Positions 26,702 through 35,814 of a stretch of 64,000 nt of DNA are shown in pieces (position 1 is the stretch's first letter; each line of letters starts with the position of its first letter). Where the stretch lies: assembly GCA_965220425.1 (NCBI GenBank), contig OZ244830.1, positions 5,022,001 to 5,086,000 of the forward strand. Reading direction: 5' to 3'. This stretch comes from Azophilus sp965220425. Lineage in GTDB: Bacteria; Pseudomonadota; Gammaproteobacteria; Pseudomonadales; Azotimanducaceae. The notes below the pieces were generated by a model. The model saw nothing but the letters and a program-made list of their open reading frames with translations. It was not told where the DNA came from and ran no database searches. The translations under genes were made by a program, and so were the position numbers.

Positions 26702-26993
26702 CTAGTTTGAATTTGGACCGCGGAGCGGCGAACCGTCCGAAACGCCGTTTGCCGTTTGGCAGTCATGCGGTCGCCCCATGCCGGTTCGATCGCCACGCCG
26801 ATAGATGATCCGGCCCGCCTGAACGGCAACCGAAACGCAGGCGCTATGCAGTTGCGTGCGCGCCTTCCGCCAGGGTCGGTCGAGCAGGCAGAGATCGGCA
26901 GGCGCGCCGACTTCGATGCGGCGCTGTCTTCCGGGCTCCTCGAGTGAGCCAAGGTACAGCGACATCGCCTGCTCCGCAGACAATGCTTCCGGC
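26702..26993 (-). pseudogene. Duplicated 3' end of the amidohydrolase gene at 39125
   Basis: About 290 bases match 39125-39416 with roughly seven substitutions, the same strand and the same stop. The translation shares YLGSLEEPGRQRRIEVGAPA and RIIYRRGDRTGMGRPHD with the full-length gene. Both copies begin at TCTAG (26701 and 39124) and similarity stops abruptly within CTTCCGGCG, after which the sequences differ completely. The catalytic barrel is absent. Confidence 0.9.
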
Positions 26994-27135
26994 GACGAGA
27001 AGATCGCGCATTGCCGCTGAATCGTAGTCAAGGCGGAACTCATCTCGCAAGACTTAACGATTAGCTCTGAATCGGAGCCGCGAATAGGAATTCGCACCCC
27101 ACAGGGTGTCAAACTCGGCGGACACCGAACCGCAA

Positions 27136-27171
27136 TTGACTCTTAGTGACCAGTTCTTAATACTAGTCACT
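27136..27171 (+). promoter_or_regulatory. Promoter and operator of vapBC-1
   Basis: TTGACT (27136-27141) and TAATAC (27158-27163) are 16 bases apart, a good sigma-70 pair. AGTGAC (27145-27150) and GTCACT (27166-27171) are perfect inverted copies overlapping the promoter and ending one base before the ATG at 27173. Transcription would start at about 27170, so the mRNA may be nearly leaderless. Confidence 0.6.
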
Positions 27172-27172
27172 T

Positions 27173-27409
27173 ATGGAAAGAATCAACGCATCCGATTTCA
27201 AAGCCCGCTGTCTCTCGATTCTCGACCGCGTCCGCGCAACCGGCGAGCGCGTAGTCATTCTGAAGCGCGGCCAGCCCGTGGCGGAACTTGGCCCCGCTAC
27301 CGAGGCGCTGGCTCGCTATCCCCAACTGGAGTTGGAAGGCACCGTCACCGTAATGGGCGACATCGTCGGACCCGTAGTTCCCGAGAACCACTGGGAAAGC
27401 AACCGGTGA
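27173..27409 (+). CDS. vapB: Phd/YefM-type antitoxin of vapBC-1
   Basis: A 78-residue antitoxin of the Phd/YefM fold: MERINASDFKARCLSILDRV is the DNA-binding N-terminal half, and VVILKRGQPVAELGP follows. The C-terminal acidic/aromatic tail (MGDIVGPVVPENHWESNR) would bind and block the toxin. The stop TGA overlaps the toxin ATG, typical of the pair. No Shine-Dalgarno sequence is seen before ATG 27173, in keeping with a near-leaderless transcript from the promoter at 27136. It should repress its own promoter by binding the adjacent inverted repeat. Confidence 0.88.
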   Translation: MERINASDFKARCLSILDRVRATGERVVILKRGQPVAELGPATEALARYPQLELEGTVTVMGDIVGPVVPENHWESNR

Positions 27410-27807
27410 TGGCCGCCTTGCTCGATACGCACGTGCTGATCTGGTGGCTGAACGACCGAACTCGGCTTTCGCCACGGCAACGGGACGTCGTCGAAGCCGC
27501 CACTGCGGATGCGCCGGTCCATGTGTCGGATATTTCCCTCTGGGAGGTGGCAATGCTTCAAAGCCTGGGTCGCATTCGGTTGGCATTGCCGCTCCGTGAG
27601 TGGCTGGACAAGGCCGTTGCACCCCCGCTCGTTCGTAGACAGGGCATCTCGCCGGCGGTCGCCGCCGAGGTTGCGTCGTTGTCGGACTCATTTCACCGCG
27701 ACCCGGCAGATCGCATTCTGGTAGCGACCGCCCGGGTTCTGGGTGCGACACTGCTCACGCAAGACCGTCGAATCCTGGATGCCTCGCTCGCGCCAACATT
27801 GGGTTGA
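27409..27807 (+). CDS. vapC: PIN-domain ribonuclease toxin of vapBC-1
   Basis: A 132-residue PIN-domain nuclease. The metal-binding acidic residues are visible in LLDTHVLIWWL (first Asp), SDISLWEVAML (Glu) and RDPADRILVATARVLGATLLTQD (late Asps). Such toxins cleave tRNA or rRNA when the antitoxin is lost. Its start overlaps the antitoxin stop by one base. The module lies between a decayed amidohydrolase fragment and a dead IS3 copy, a usual accessory setting. Confidence 0.9.
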   Translation: MAALLDTHVLIWWLNDRTRLSPRQRDVVEAATADAPVHVSDISLWEVAMLQSLGRIRLALPLREWLDKAVAPPLVRRQGISPAVAAEVASLSDSFHRDPADRILVATARVLGATLLTQDRRILDASLAPTLG

Positions 27808-27843
27808 ATCGCCCCGGGTTTTCCGGAGGCTGTTTCGTTAGGG

Positions 27844-28640
27844 TCATGCTGCCGTAGCCGACCTCCTCAGTTGTTGAACATACAGGGTCTCTTTCTCCGC
27901 CGGCGGCAGATCGCCGTTCGATTGGAGCAGACGTCGGTTGTTGAACCAGTCCACACAAGCCAGCGTTGCGAACTCTACGGCCGCGAGATTCCGCAACGGC
28001 CCTTTCTGACGGATCAACTCCGTCTTGTACAACCCGATGACGGTCTCTGCCAGGGCGTTATCGTAGGAGTCGCCGACACTGCCAACCGATGGGGTGATGC
28101 CCACTTCCAAGAGCCGTTCACTGTAGCGGATCGAGACGTACTGCACGCCTCGGTCGCTATGACGTATCAGTGCCTGTTGTCCAACCCGGCGGCCATAGAG
28201 AGCTTGTTCCAGCGCATCAAGGGCGATGTCCGTGCGCAAGGAATTCGATACGCGCCAGCCCACGATGCGTCGTGCAAAGGCGTCAATGACAAAAGCCACA
28301 TAGACAAATCCCCGCCAGGTGGCCACGCAGGTCAGGTCCGCCACCCACAAGGCATTCGGACGCGAAACGCTGAAATCCCGGTTCAGCGCATCCCGCGGCC
28401 GGTCCAAAGCTTTGTCCGGAATCGTTGTGATGCGACGGCAACCGCGTCTAACCCCTTCAATACCCAACGCTTTCATCAACCTCACCACCGTGCAGCGCGC
28501 CACCTCGATCCCTTCCCGGTTCAGTTGAAGCCAGACCTTCCTGGCGCCGTAGACCCTGAAATTCTCGTCCTACACCCGTCGAATCTCGGGCATCAGCCAC
28601 GCATCGCGTTTGGCACGATCCGAGCGGTGTTGGGGATCTC
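27844..28640 (-). pseudogene. IS3-family transposase (OrfB) remnant with nonsense mutation
   Basis: The DDE integrase part is intact over about 220 residues: LWVADLTCVATWRGFVYVAF (first Asp), IRHSDRGVQYVS (second Asp) and SVGSVGDSYDNALAETVIGL (Glu), ending WFNNRRLL. Upstream in the same frame the match goes on (AKRDAWLMPEIRRV, then DENFRVYGARKVW) but is interrupted at 28570-28572 by TAG, where the family has an aromatic residue, so one base change killed it. Further upstream the frame has another stop and no OrfA is seen. The ends of the element were not found. Confidence 0.88.
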
Positions 28641-28756
28641 CCTCCCGCGGGCATTGATGCTTCTATATTCGTCAATGGGGTCTCCTGCTCAATCGGTGCG
28701 ATAAAGTCACACCTGCTCGCAACGCCACACATCGCGCCGTGTCAGAGAAAACCGGC

Positions 28757-30049
28757 TCAAGAACATTTTTCTGTGACAATGCCGACTCGTCGCCAAAGCC
28801 TGGTGATCAGCAAGTAGAGAACTGCGGCACTCAGAAAGGCATCGCACGCCGGTATTCCAGACAGGCCAAACCAGCCTCTTGCCGCACCCACGCCGATGAC
28901 GGCAGCAACGCACCATGCAGCAAAAGCCGTCGCATTCACTTTGGCCACACTAGCGGGACACCGGCCGGCATAGGCGTCCCGCCCCTGAACGAGGAAATAG
29001 TCAACGAGATAGATCCCCGCGACCGGCGGAATCGCCACGCCAAGCACCAGCAGGAAGGGCATGAAGTAATCGGTGAAACCAGCCACCGCCACCAGCGTTC
29101 CGACAATGCCGGCCACCAGTGTCAGTTTCCACTTCGCGACCCGTTCGACGACTGTCGCCAGGCCAAGGGACGTGGAATACAGATTGTTCGCATTACTCGT
29201 CCACGTGGCAAAAATGATCACGAACAACGCCGGCACGCCCAGGCCGAGCTTGACCATGATGTCGACTAGGTCCGCTTCGCGAGCGGCAATGCTGGGAACG
29301 GCTGAGGCGGCAAGAATGAACGGCAGGCCAATGCCCAGGGAGACCACGATGGCCAGCACCCCGTCGCGAACGGTCTTCGCGTATCGGCACAGGTCGGGTA
29401 CCAGTACGACACCGACGATGTACGTACCCACCACCATCGAGATGGCAACCCCCAGATCGCCGGGTGCCGTGTTCGACTTCGTCTGAGGACCGATTTCCCC
29501 GATCGAACTGACCACCAGGACCAATAAGAACAGCACCAACAGCGGCACCGCAACCATCGACAACAGGTCCAGAGCCCGGAAGCCGAACACGGTGACCGCG
29601 ATCATCAATACGCTACCCAGGACCACGCCCAGGGTGCCGCTGATGTCCTGGCTATAGATATCCAGCACCGTGGTGCGCAGGGCGTCCCCAAACAGGGCCG
29701 CCGTGACGCCATACCAGCCAAACAACGTCAGCGCGAGCAACGCGCTCACAAATCTGGCGCCCGCGTGCCCAAAGGAAAATTCCAGAATCTTATAGGTGGA
29801 CAGGCGAGCGTCCGCGGCGACCATCGCCGTCAGCGAACCAATAACCATCAACACCAGGCCCCCGGCCACGAATGCCTTGAGCGCAGTGCCAAGACCAAGG
29901 GCAAGCCCCATCTGGGACCCGGTAATCATGAGTGGCAGGGTGATCGCAAAGCCGACTATGATCATCGCGACGCGAATCCCGCTCACCCCCTCTCCAGGCG
30001 GAACCGGATTGCGCGAATGATCGTCGGTCAGTTCATCAAGGCGCGACAT
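28757..30049 (-). CDS. NCS1-family permease (cytosine/purine/hydantoin type)
   Basis: A 430-residue inner-membrane carrier with about 12 hydrophobic helices, resembling CodB-like nucleobase permeases: IRVAMIIVGFAITLPLMITGSQMG, GSLTAMVAADARLSTYKILEFSFG and WTSNANNLYSTSLGLATVVE (the helix-8 region of the family). It is the last gene of a minus-strand operon with DUF917 and HyuA-like proteins, 37 bases downstream of DUF917. NCS1 carriers in such settings import hydantoins, allantoin or pyrimidines with sodium or proton symport, which agrees with the downstream-acting HyuA relative. The particular substrate is not readable. Confidence 0.88.
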   Translation of the reverse strand: MSRLDELTDDHSRNPVPPGEGVSGIRVAMIIVGFAITLPLMITGSQMGLALGLGTALKAFVAGGLVLMVIGSLTAMVAADARLSTYKILEFSFGHAGARFVSALLALTLFGWYGVTAALFGDALRTTVLDIYSQDISGTLGVVLGSVLMIAVTVFGFRALDLLSMVAVPLLVLFLLVLVVSSIGEIGPQTKSNTAPGDLGVAISMVVGTYIVGVVLVPDLCRYAKTVRDGVLAIVVSLGIGLPFILAASAVPSIAAREADLVDIMVKLGLGVPALFVIIFATWTSNANNLYSTSLGLATVVERVAKWKLTLVAGIVGTLVAVAGFTDYFMPFLLVLGVAIPPVAGIYLVDYFLVQGRDAYAGRCPASVAKVNATAFAAWCVAAVIGVGAARGWFGLSGIPACDAFLSAAVLYLLITRLWRRVGIVTEKCS

Positions 30050-30085
30050 CTCCCGCCAGCATCCTCCGGCGGTATCCTCCTGCGG

Positions 30086-31189
30086 TCACAGCGTCTCGGC
30101 AAGCAGTTGCGGGAAGGGTCGATACTCCACGTCGATCGAGAATGCGGCCGGGCCAAAGGTCGCAAGCGCATCTGGCGTTGTCATGACATCGGGCACCGTA
30201 ATGCCCAAGACTTTTACGCGCTGACCGTACTTCACCTGTTCCGTCGTCACCGGTTCCGCAGTTTCCCGATCCAGGACGGCGATGATATCAGGCACGACGG
30301 CAACGACATTCCCGTCCCTGAGCGCCACCGTGTTTTCGTTCTGGAAGCGAACCTCGAATTCACCGCAGCACCTGTCGAGCCCGCGCAGTTTCACGTGGCC
30401 GACATTGAAACCGCCAACGGTCTCCCGGAGCACATCTACGACCTTTCCATCAAAAAGAATTCCACAATCCCGATCGGGTTGGCATTTCTTCAGCGTTGCA
30501 ACGAGGGAAGTAAACGGATCGACCCTGGCGGAGCGCGCACTGCCTATGCCGCGGCCGATCTCCAACGCCAAGCCAAGAGTGTTGGGCACACAGGTACGTT
30601 TTGCCTGCGCTCCCGACATCGGATACAACGCGATCTGTGCCATACCGCCCATTTTCGTCACCACGGAACGAGCTAGATCCTCTGCCTGCTTGTTGTCGCC
30701 CGAATGCACGATGACAACGTCGTTCCTCTCGTTGGTGACCACGACCGGTGCAATGGGACATCCGTACACACCAAAGGTGACCATCTGGATTTCCGGAAAG
30801 GCTCTCCCCATTCCGTCCGCGTCGACAACCGGGAGCTCGAGATGGGACGCCAGTACAAGCGGCACGGTCGCGTTGATGCCACCGATCTCCAGCGGAATGA
30901 TCGCGGATACCGCGCGGCCGATGTGGGACTCAAGCGCACGCAACGCAAGATGTAGCGCACCGATGCTCGGCAGCTTTTCCGTCATGACCGTGGGTGCCCC
31001 CATGCAGGCCACGGAAGCGATGAACGCATCATCAATCAGGCTCGCGGAGGACACGATCCGCAGTTCGAGGCCCTCAGCCAACTGCTGTTGCAGCATCATG
31101 TGACCAATGTAGGGGTCACCTCCTCCGCCGGCTCCAAGCAGAGCGGCGCCACGCACAAAGTCGGCCAGGTCTTCGATTTGGATTCGCAT
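30086..31189 (-). CDS. DUF917-family protein
   Basis: A 367-residue protein of the DUF917 family, which almost always accompanies HyuA-like hydantoinase/oxoprolinase subunits. Marks are EDLADFVRGAALLGAGGGGDPY at the start, ACMGAPTVMTEK, EIGGINATVPLVLASHLELPVVDADGMGRAFPE and a C-terminal AVVPDIIAVLDRETAEPVTTE segment. The frame is open to a GTG at 31234, overlapping the upstream gene's stop, with another ATG at 31225. I chose ATG 31189 because family members start at that point. It is probably a partner subunit or a thiol/metal enzyme in cyclic ureide or lactam use; no reaction is proven for the family as far as I know. Confidence 0.85.
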   Translation of the reverse strand: MRIQIEDLADFVRGAALLGAGGGGDPYIGHMMLQQQLAEGLELRIVSSASLIDDAFIASVACMGAPTVMTEKLPSIGALHLALRALESHIGRAVSAIIPLEIGGINATVPLVLASHLELPVVDADGMGRAFPEIQMVTFGVYGCPIAPVVVTNERNDVVIVHSGDNKQAEDLARSVVTKMGGMAQIALYPMSGAQAKRTCVPNTLGLALEIGRGIGSARSARVDPFTSLVATLKKCQPDRDCGILFDGKVVDVLRETVGGFNVGHVKLRGLDRCCGEFEVRFQNENTVALRDGNVVAVVPDIIAVLDRETAEPVTTEQVKYGQRVKVLGITVPDVMTTPDALATFGPAAFSIDVEYRPFPQLLAETL

Positions 31190-31227
31190 CGGATCGCCCC
31201 GTCGTTGCCCGCCCAAGTCTGTCATTC

Positions 31228-32805
31228 CTAACACAAGGGCCTCGTGTGCGCAGGCAGGGCTGGCCGGGAATACAGTTCACTGACCGCCTTGACTCGAATT
31301 CTGACCGCGGTGTTGCCGCTGTAAGCAAGCGGGATCTCCTCGAATTCAACGATCTCGACGCCCGCTACATCTCCTCCCGCTGCAACAACACGCCGGGTGG
31401 CCTCGTCCTTGGCAAAGGCCACCGCGGCTGTCCGAGACATTTCGCGATAGGAGAAAACCTGGTCTACGACACCGCCAACCTGCGCCATCGCCGCGCCGAT
31501 GGCGTTCGCTTCCCCGGAACGAGCCGGCACGACAATTCGGTCCGCACCACGCAGGTCGCCGGAAACCAGGATGGAACCGCCCCCGACCAGTACCACAGGG
31601 ACATCTCCCGCGGTGGTTTTGACCGTATCGATGGCGTCTTCAATCATGGTATCCATCAATGCCAGCGCCTTGTCGACGAATGCCGGCTTGAGCGTTCGCA
31701 CACGCGCGCGGTCACCGATGTTCTGCAACCCGGCAGCGACGACAATGTCGGTAGCGGTGAGCGTCTCGCCGCCGAAAACCCTGGCTTCCTCGGCAAGCCG
31801 AAAGCCTACGGACTCCGGACCGATGCCCAGCCCCTGATCGTCCGTAACGATGCTGCCACCACCAAGCCCGATCGCTACCACATCAGGCATCCGGAAATTG
31901 GTGCGCACACCGCCGATGTCGACCGGCAGCGACGACTCCCTGGGATACCCACCGATCAGTGCACCGACATCCGTGGTGGTACCGCCGATATCAACGACAA
32001 TGCCGTCCGTGACTCCGGATAGATACGCGGCTCCCCGCATGCTGTTGGTCGGGCCCGAAGAAAACGTCAGCACGGGATAGCGTTCGGCGAAGTCCGCCTG
32101 CATCAGCGTACCGTCGTTCTGGCTCAAGTAGAAAGGCGCCGAAATGCCGAGACTACGCAACGCATCGCGCATCGCGCTGACGACATGCTTGGACAACTCG
32201 GCCAGGGAGGCGTTCATTATGGTGGCGTTCTCACGTTCGATCAGCCCGATCTTGCCGATATCGCTCGACAGCGTGATCGCCGCCTCCGGCATTTCTGCCC
32301 GGACGATTTCCGCAGCACGCCGCTCCATCGCATTGTTGATCGGCGAACAGACAGACGAAATGGCTACCGCGTGCAAGCCATGCGCCTTTATCGATCGGAC
32401 GGCATGGCGCACTTTCATCTCGTCAAACGGCGCGATTTCCCGCCCATCGAATTCATAACCTCCCGGGACCAGGTGAATGCACGTACCGATACGCGAGCGC
32501 AGAAGCGCCGGCCAACCGGGCATGGGCGCCAGGTCGCTCGCCGCCGGCAGACAGAGACGAATGACGCCCACCTCGTTCAGCCGCTTGCGCTCGACGAACG
32601 CGTTGGTGAACTGGGTCGTGCCGATAACCACCGTGTGAACCGGATCGTGGAGCCTGTCGGCACCGTCTAGCACCTTGCGAATCGCTTCGACGATGCCGCT
32701 GCCAACGTCCGCCGTGGTCGGTGTTTTGACTGACGCAATCACTCCGCCATCGTCCAGGAGCGCCGCGTCCGTGTTGGTTCCCCCTACGTCAACTCCCAGT
32801 TGCAC
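31228..32805 (-). CDS. Hydantoinase/oxoprolinase HyuA-like protein
   Basis: A 525-residue ATP-dependent HyuA-type protein. The actin-like phosphate loop MQLGVDVGGTNTDAALLDDG opens it. VVIGTTQFTNAFVERKRL, TFSSGPTNSMRGAAYLSG, GIVVDIGGTTTDVGALIGG and DVPVVLVGGGSILV follow in the family order. HyuA and oxoprolinase subunits use ATP to open hydantoin or 5-oxoproline rings. No HyuB gene is present, and the partner here is DUF917, as in many stand-alone operons. First gene of the minus-strand operon HyuA-DUF917-permease, starting 131 bases after the MalT-like regulator's stop. Confidence 0.92.
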   Translation of the reverse strand: MQLGVDVGGTNTDAALLDDGGVIASVKTPTTADVGSGIVEAIRKVLDGADRLHDPVHTVVIGTTQFTNAFVERKRLNEVGVIRLCLPAASDLAPMPGWPALLRSRIGTCIHLVPGGYEFDGREIAPFDEMKVRHAVRSIKAHGLHAVAISSVCSPINNAMERRAAEIVRAEMPEAAITLSSDIGKIGLIERENATIMNASLAELSKHVVSAMRDALRSLGISAPFYLSQNDGTLMQADFAERYPVLTFSSGPTNSMRGAAYLSGVTDGIVVDIGGTTTDVGALIGGYPRESSLPVDIGGVRTNFRMPDVVAIGLGGGSIVTDDQGLGIGPESVGFRLAEEARVFGGETLTATDIVVAAGLQNIGDRARVRTLKPAFVDKALALMDTMIEDAIDTVKTTAGDVPVVLVGGGSILVSGDLRGADRIVVPARSGEANAIGAAMAQVGGVVDQVFSYREMSRTAAVAFAKDEATRRVVAAGGDVAGVEIVEFEEIPLAYSGNTAVRIRVKAVSELYSRPALPAHTRPLC

Positions 32806-32936
32806 TTGCGTGGCTCAACAGACATCGGTGCAAGCAGTATGGTGCCTGGTTCGGTGCAGCCAACTGTACGAACGGCTAGTCGACCGGGAAATGTGGCCAG
32901 TTATCCGGTACCTGACTGCGCCAACAACCAGCTTAC

Positions 32937-35678
32937 CTAAAGGAGACCATTCTCCCGGGCGATCGCAACTGCCATGACCCGGCTGCCCACTCCCAGCTTC
33001 CGATAGACGTTGCTGAGATGAAACTTCACCGTGGCAACCGATAGGTTCAAGTTGCGGGCGATGACCTTGTTGGGATTGCCGCCGGCGGAGTGTCCAAGCA
33101 CCGCCAACTCCTTGTCAGTGAGAATGTTTGACGTTGCCGAGCGACGAGTACCGCCGCCGGGCTGCTTCAGCGTCGTTACCAGGTTCGCGAGAAATGCGAC
33201 GGTATCCTTGCTCATCGATGCCACGCCCACATGCCGGATCATCACGTCCAGCATGCGCGCCATGAGCCGGCCTTCCCGGACAAACACCTGCCGGAATCCT
33301 TCCGCCACCGCGATCTCCAGCGCATTCTGCAACGACTTGACGCACCGGTCTCGCCGATCGCTTTCGTATTCCGCCATGGCCAGCACCGCCGCCAGTTCCA
33401 TGGCCGCGCGACGTCGTCCGTGGCAATGCGCATCTTCGACGTAGCGTTCCAGTACTTGCAAGACACCGGCGCATTCGCCCTGATAGATGGCGAGTCGGGC
33501 AAGCACGATCATCTTGCGCACACGCTCTCTCCACCCCTCATCGGAGATCTTCGGCTCGGTTTCGACCGAGAGGTCATACAGCCGGGCAACGCGCACCGCC
33601 TCATCGAGTCGGCCATCGAAGGTGTAGAGTTCGATCCGAAACAGCACCGCCGCCTGGGCGAGGCGTGACAGCGACCGTTCCCGGGCGATCCGCAACGCCC
33701 GCTCGACGTGCTGCATCCCCTGTGCCAACCCGTCGTTGAGGTACGACAATTCGATTGCCGCGCCGTACCCCTGTACGAAAATCTCGACCCACCCTTCGGC
33801 GTTCTCGGCCGTCGCCAGCGCTTCGAACAATTGCTCGGCCGCCCGGCCTGTTTCGCTCTGCTCAAGCAGAACCGCGCTCTCGACGATGCGTACGATACTG
33901 ATCAGTCCAGAGTCATTGGCAAATTCCTCCCGCGCCCAGTAGCTGGCCTTGCCAATCGAGCGTTCCGCATCGCGCAGCCGCCCATCCAACAAACTGACCA
34001 GGGCGAAATGCAGCAGCATCCACACCTGGCCATAATCCGACCCGACTTGCCGGTAGTGAAAAGTCGCCGCCTCATTGACCGCAATCGCTTCGTCGAAGTT
34101 GCCCTTGCGCGTATGCATCACGCAAAGCAGGTTATTCACCCAGCCCTGAAACCAGTGATCGACAATGGCAACATCGCCCGCCATGGCCACGATGCGCTCG
34201 ATGTCGTATCGATCGAAGTCCACGTCTTCGTATACCTCCGCGAGCATCATGCCGACGAACAGAGACTCCTTTTCGGTATCGGAGTAGGCCAGCGAACCCG
34301 ATGAGCATCGATAGGTTGTGTTGTTGAAGTAGCCGTCATATTGGCGGCGCGCAATCGCCACTTCTCCCTGCTTTGCCAACAGCCAGATCTGTGCAAGGTG
34401 CAACCGCGGGTGGGTGTAGATGTCGTCCGCCGACAGGGCGCGCAACAGCCGGCGCAACACCGGCATGCCCCTGATCAATCCGATCCGCACGGCGCCTTCC
34501 AATTCGATCATCGCCGCAATTCTTTCGGTGTCACCCGCTTGCGCGGCGTGCGCAACGGCATTCTCAATGTCCCCCTGTTCCTCAAACCAGTCGCAGGCGC
34601 GGCTATTCAGATCGGCAACGTATTGAGCACCCCGAGTTCCAAGTTGTCCCAGCAGAAATTCACGGAACAACTGGTGATAACGAAACCATCCGCCCCGTCC
34701 CTGCAAGGGAACGATGAGCGCGTCCAACGTATTGAGCCTGCCGATTAGCGACCAGCAGTCGTTGCGCCGGGTAATGTGGTTGGCTATATCGCCGTTCACC
34801 CGTTCCAGGATCGATGTATCCAGGATCATTGCGGAGACTTCGGGCGAGAGCTTTCGTATTACCTCGCCGCTGAGGTAGTCCGCAATGCCCGCAGCATTCG
34901 CGTCCAGTCGGTATCGACCGTCCGGGTCCGCTCCCTCTCGGAGCCAAAGCTTTGCCAGTTGCAGGGCCATGGGCCATCCGCCCGATTGCCGGTAGACGGC
35001 AGCCGCCGCGGCGACCGACCGGTCGCCCGCAAACAGTTCGCAGCATTCGTCTTCCGAGAATCTCAGCGTCGACGCATCGATCGATGCGAACAGGCCCTGA
35101 CACTTGAAATATGGCAAAGATAGTGACGGTTTCACGCGGGTGCTGATCGCCATGGTGACGTGGTCGTCAAGCGCTTTGATGGTTTCATCCAGAATGCGGT
35201 TGTTCTTATCCGATTCCGCCAGATGGTAGTCATCGATGACGAGTACCAACCGCCGCCCGCCGGCGTTCAATTGCGCGATGATTTCATCTACATCGGCCTG
35301 CAGGCTCCTCTTCTGAAAGGAACGGCCGGCGACACCGCCCGGGGGCGAAGCGTTGCTCCGCCCTGCCGCAATGGAGCACTGCAAATGATAAAGAAAGCGA
35401 TAGGAGTCGTTGTCCTCCTGACCGACACTCAACCAGCAGACCGTCGCAAGAGACGCGTGCAATCGGCTGGTCCACTGATAGAGGGCAGTGGTCTTGCCGA
35501 AGCCCGCGGGTGCGTGAACGATCATGAGGCGGTGTGCGCCGGCATCGTCGAGCAGCGCTGTGAGCCGGGGCCGGTCGACGAGGCCAATGTTGTAGTGCGG
35601 CGGTCTCAGGTGTGACGACAGGTACGAGACACCCTCGTCGCGGTCGGCCCGGTACTGCCCGCCTGTCCTTGCCATCAC
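32937..35678 (-). CDS. MalT-like LuxR-family ATP-dependent transcriptional regulator
   Basis: A 913-residue STAND-type activator. Residues about 40-70 contain a Walker A loop (MIVHAPAGFGKTTALYQW), with Walker B-like RRLVLVIDDYHL near residue 145. A long helical TPR-like sensor domain fills the middle, and residues about 850-913 are a LuxR helix-turn-helix (LTDKELAVLGHSAGG, NKVIARNLNLSVATVKFHLSNVYRKLGV). Proteins of this build activate carbon-source operons after binding a ligand and ATP. It lies between the HyuA operon and a TonB receptor on the same strand, so both are candidate targets. Size and order of domains are normal for MalT relatives. Confidence 0.93.
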   Translation of the reverse strand: MMARTGGQYRADRDEGVSYLSSHLRPPHYNIGLVDRPRLTALLDDAGAHRLMIVHAPAGFGKTTALYQWTSRLHASLATVCWLSVGQEDNDSYRFLYHLQCSIAAGRSNASPPGGVAGRSFQKRSLQADVDEIIAQLNAGGRRLVLVIDDYHLAESDKNNRILDETIKALDDHVTMAISTRVKPSLSLPYFKCQGLFASIDASTLRFSEDECCELFAGDRSVAAAAAVYRQSGGWPMALQLAKLWLREGADPDGRYRLDANAAGIADYLSGEVIRKLSPEVSAMILDTSILERVNGDIANHITRRNDCWSLIGRLNTLDALIVPLQGRGGWFRYHQLFREFLLGQLGTRGAQYVADLNSRACDWFEEQGDIENAVAHAAQAGDTERIAAMIELEGAVRIGLIRGMPVLRRLLRALSADDIYTHPRLHLAQIWLLAKQGEVAIARRQYDGYFNNTTYRCSSGSLAYSDTEKESLFVGMMLAEVYEDVDFDRYDIERIVAMAGDVAIVDHWFQGWVNNLLCVMHTRKGNFDEAIAVNEAATFHYRQVGSDYGQVWMLLHFALVSLLDGRLRDAERSIGKASYWAREEFANDSGLISIVRIVESAVLLEQSETGRAAEQLFEALATAENAEGWVEIFVQGYGAAIELSYLNDGLAQGMQHVERALRIARERSLSRLAQAAVLFRIELYTFDGRLDEAVRVARLYDLSVETEPKISDEGWRERVRKMIVLARLAIYQGECAGVLQVLERYVEDAHCHGRRRAAMELAAVLAMAEYESDRRDRCVKSLQNALEIAVAEGFRQVFVREGRLMARMLDVMIRHVGVASMSKDTVAFLANLVTTLKQPGGGTRRSATSNILTDKELAVLGHSAGGNPNKVIARNLNLSVATVKFHLSNVYRKLGVGSRVMAVAIARENGLL

Positions 35679-35814
35679 TTAAGCATACCCGCGGAGTCTC
35701 GGGGTTGCATCGAACAGCGCAGAGCGCTGGCCACCGCTGTTGGCGAACCGGCGCCAACTGTGATCATACGGAGACAACCGGTCCCCGCTCCGCCGGGCCC
35801 TGAGCGGCAACGCG

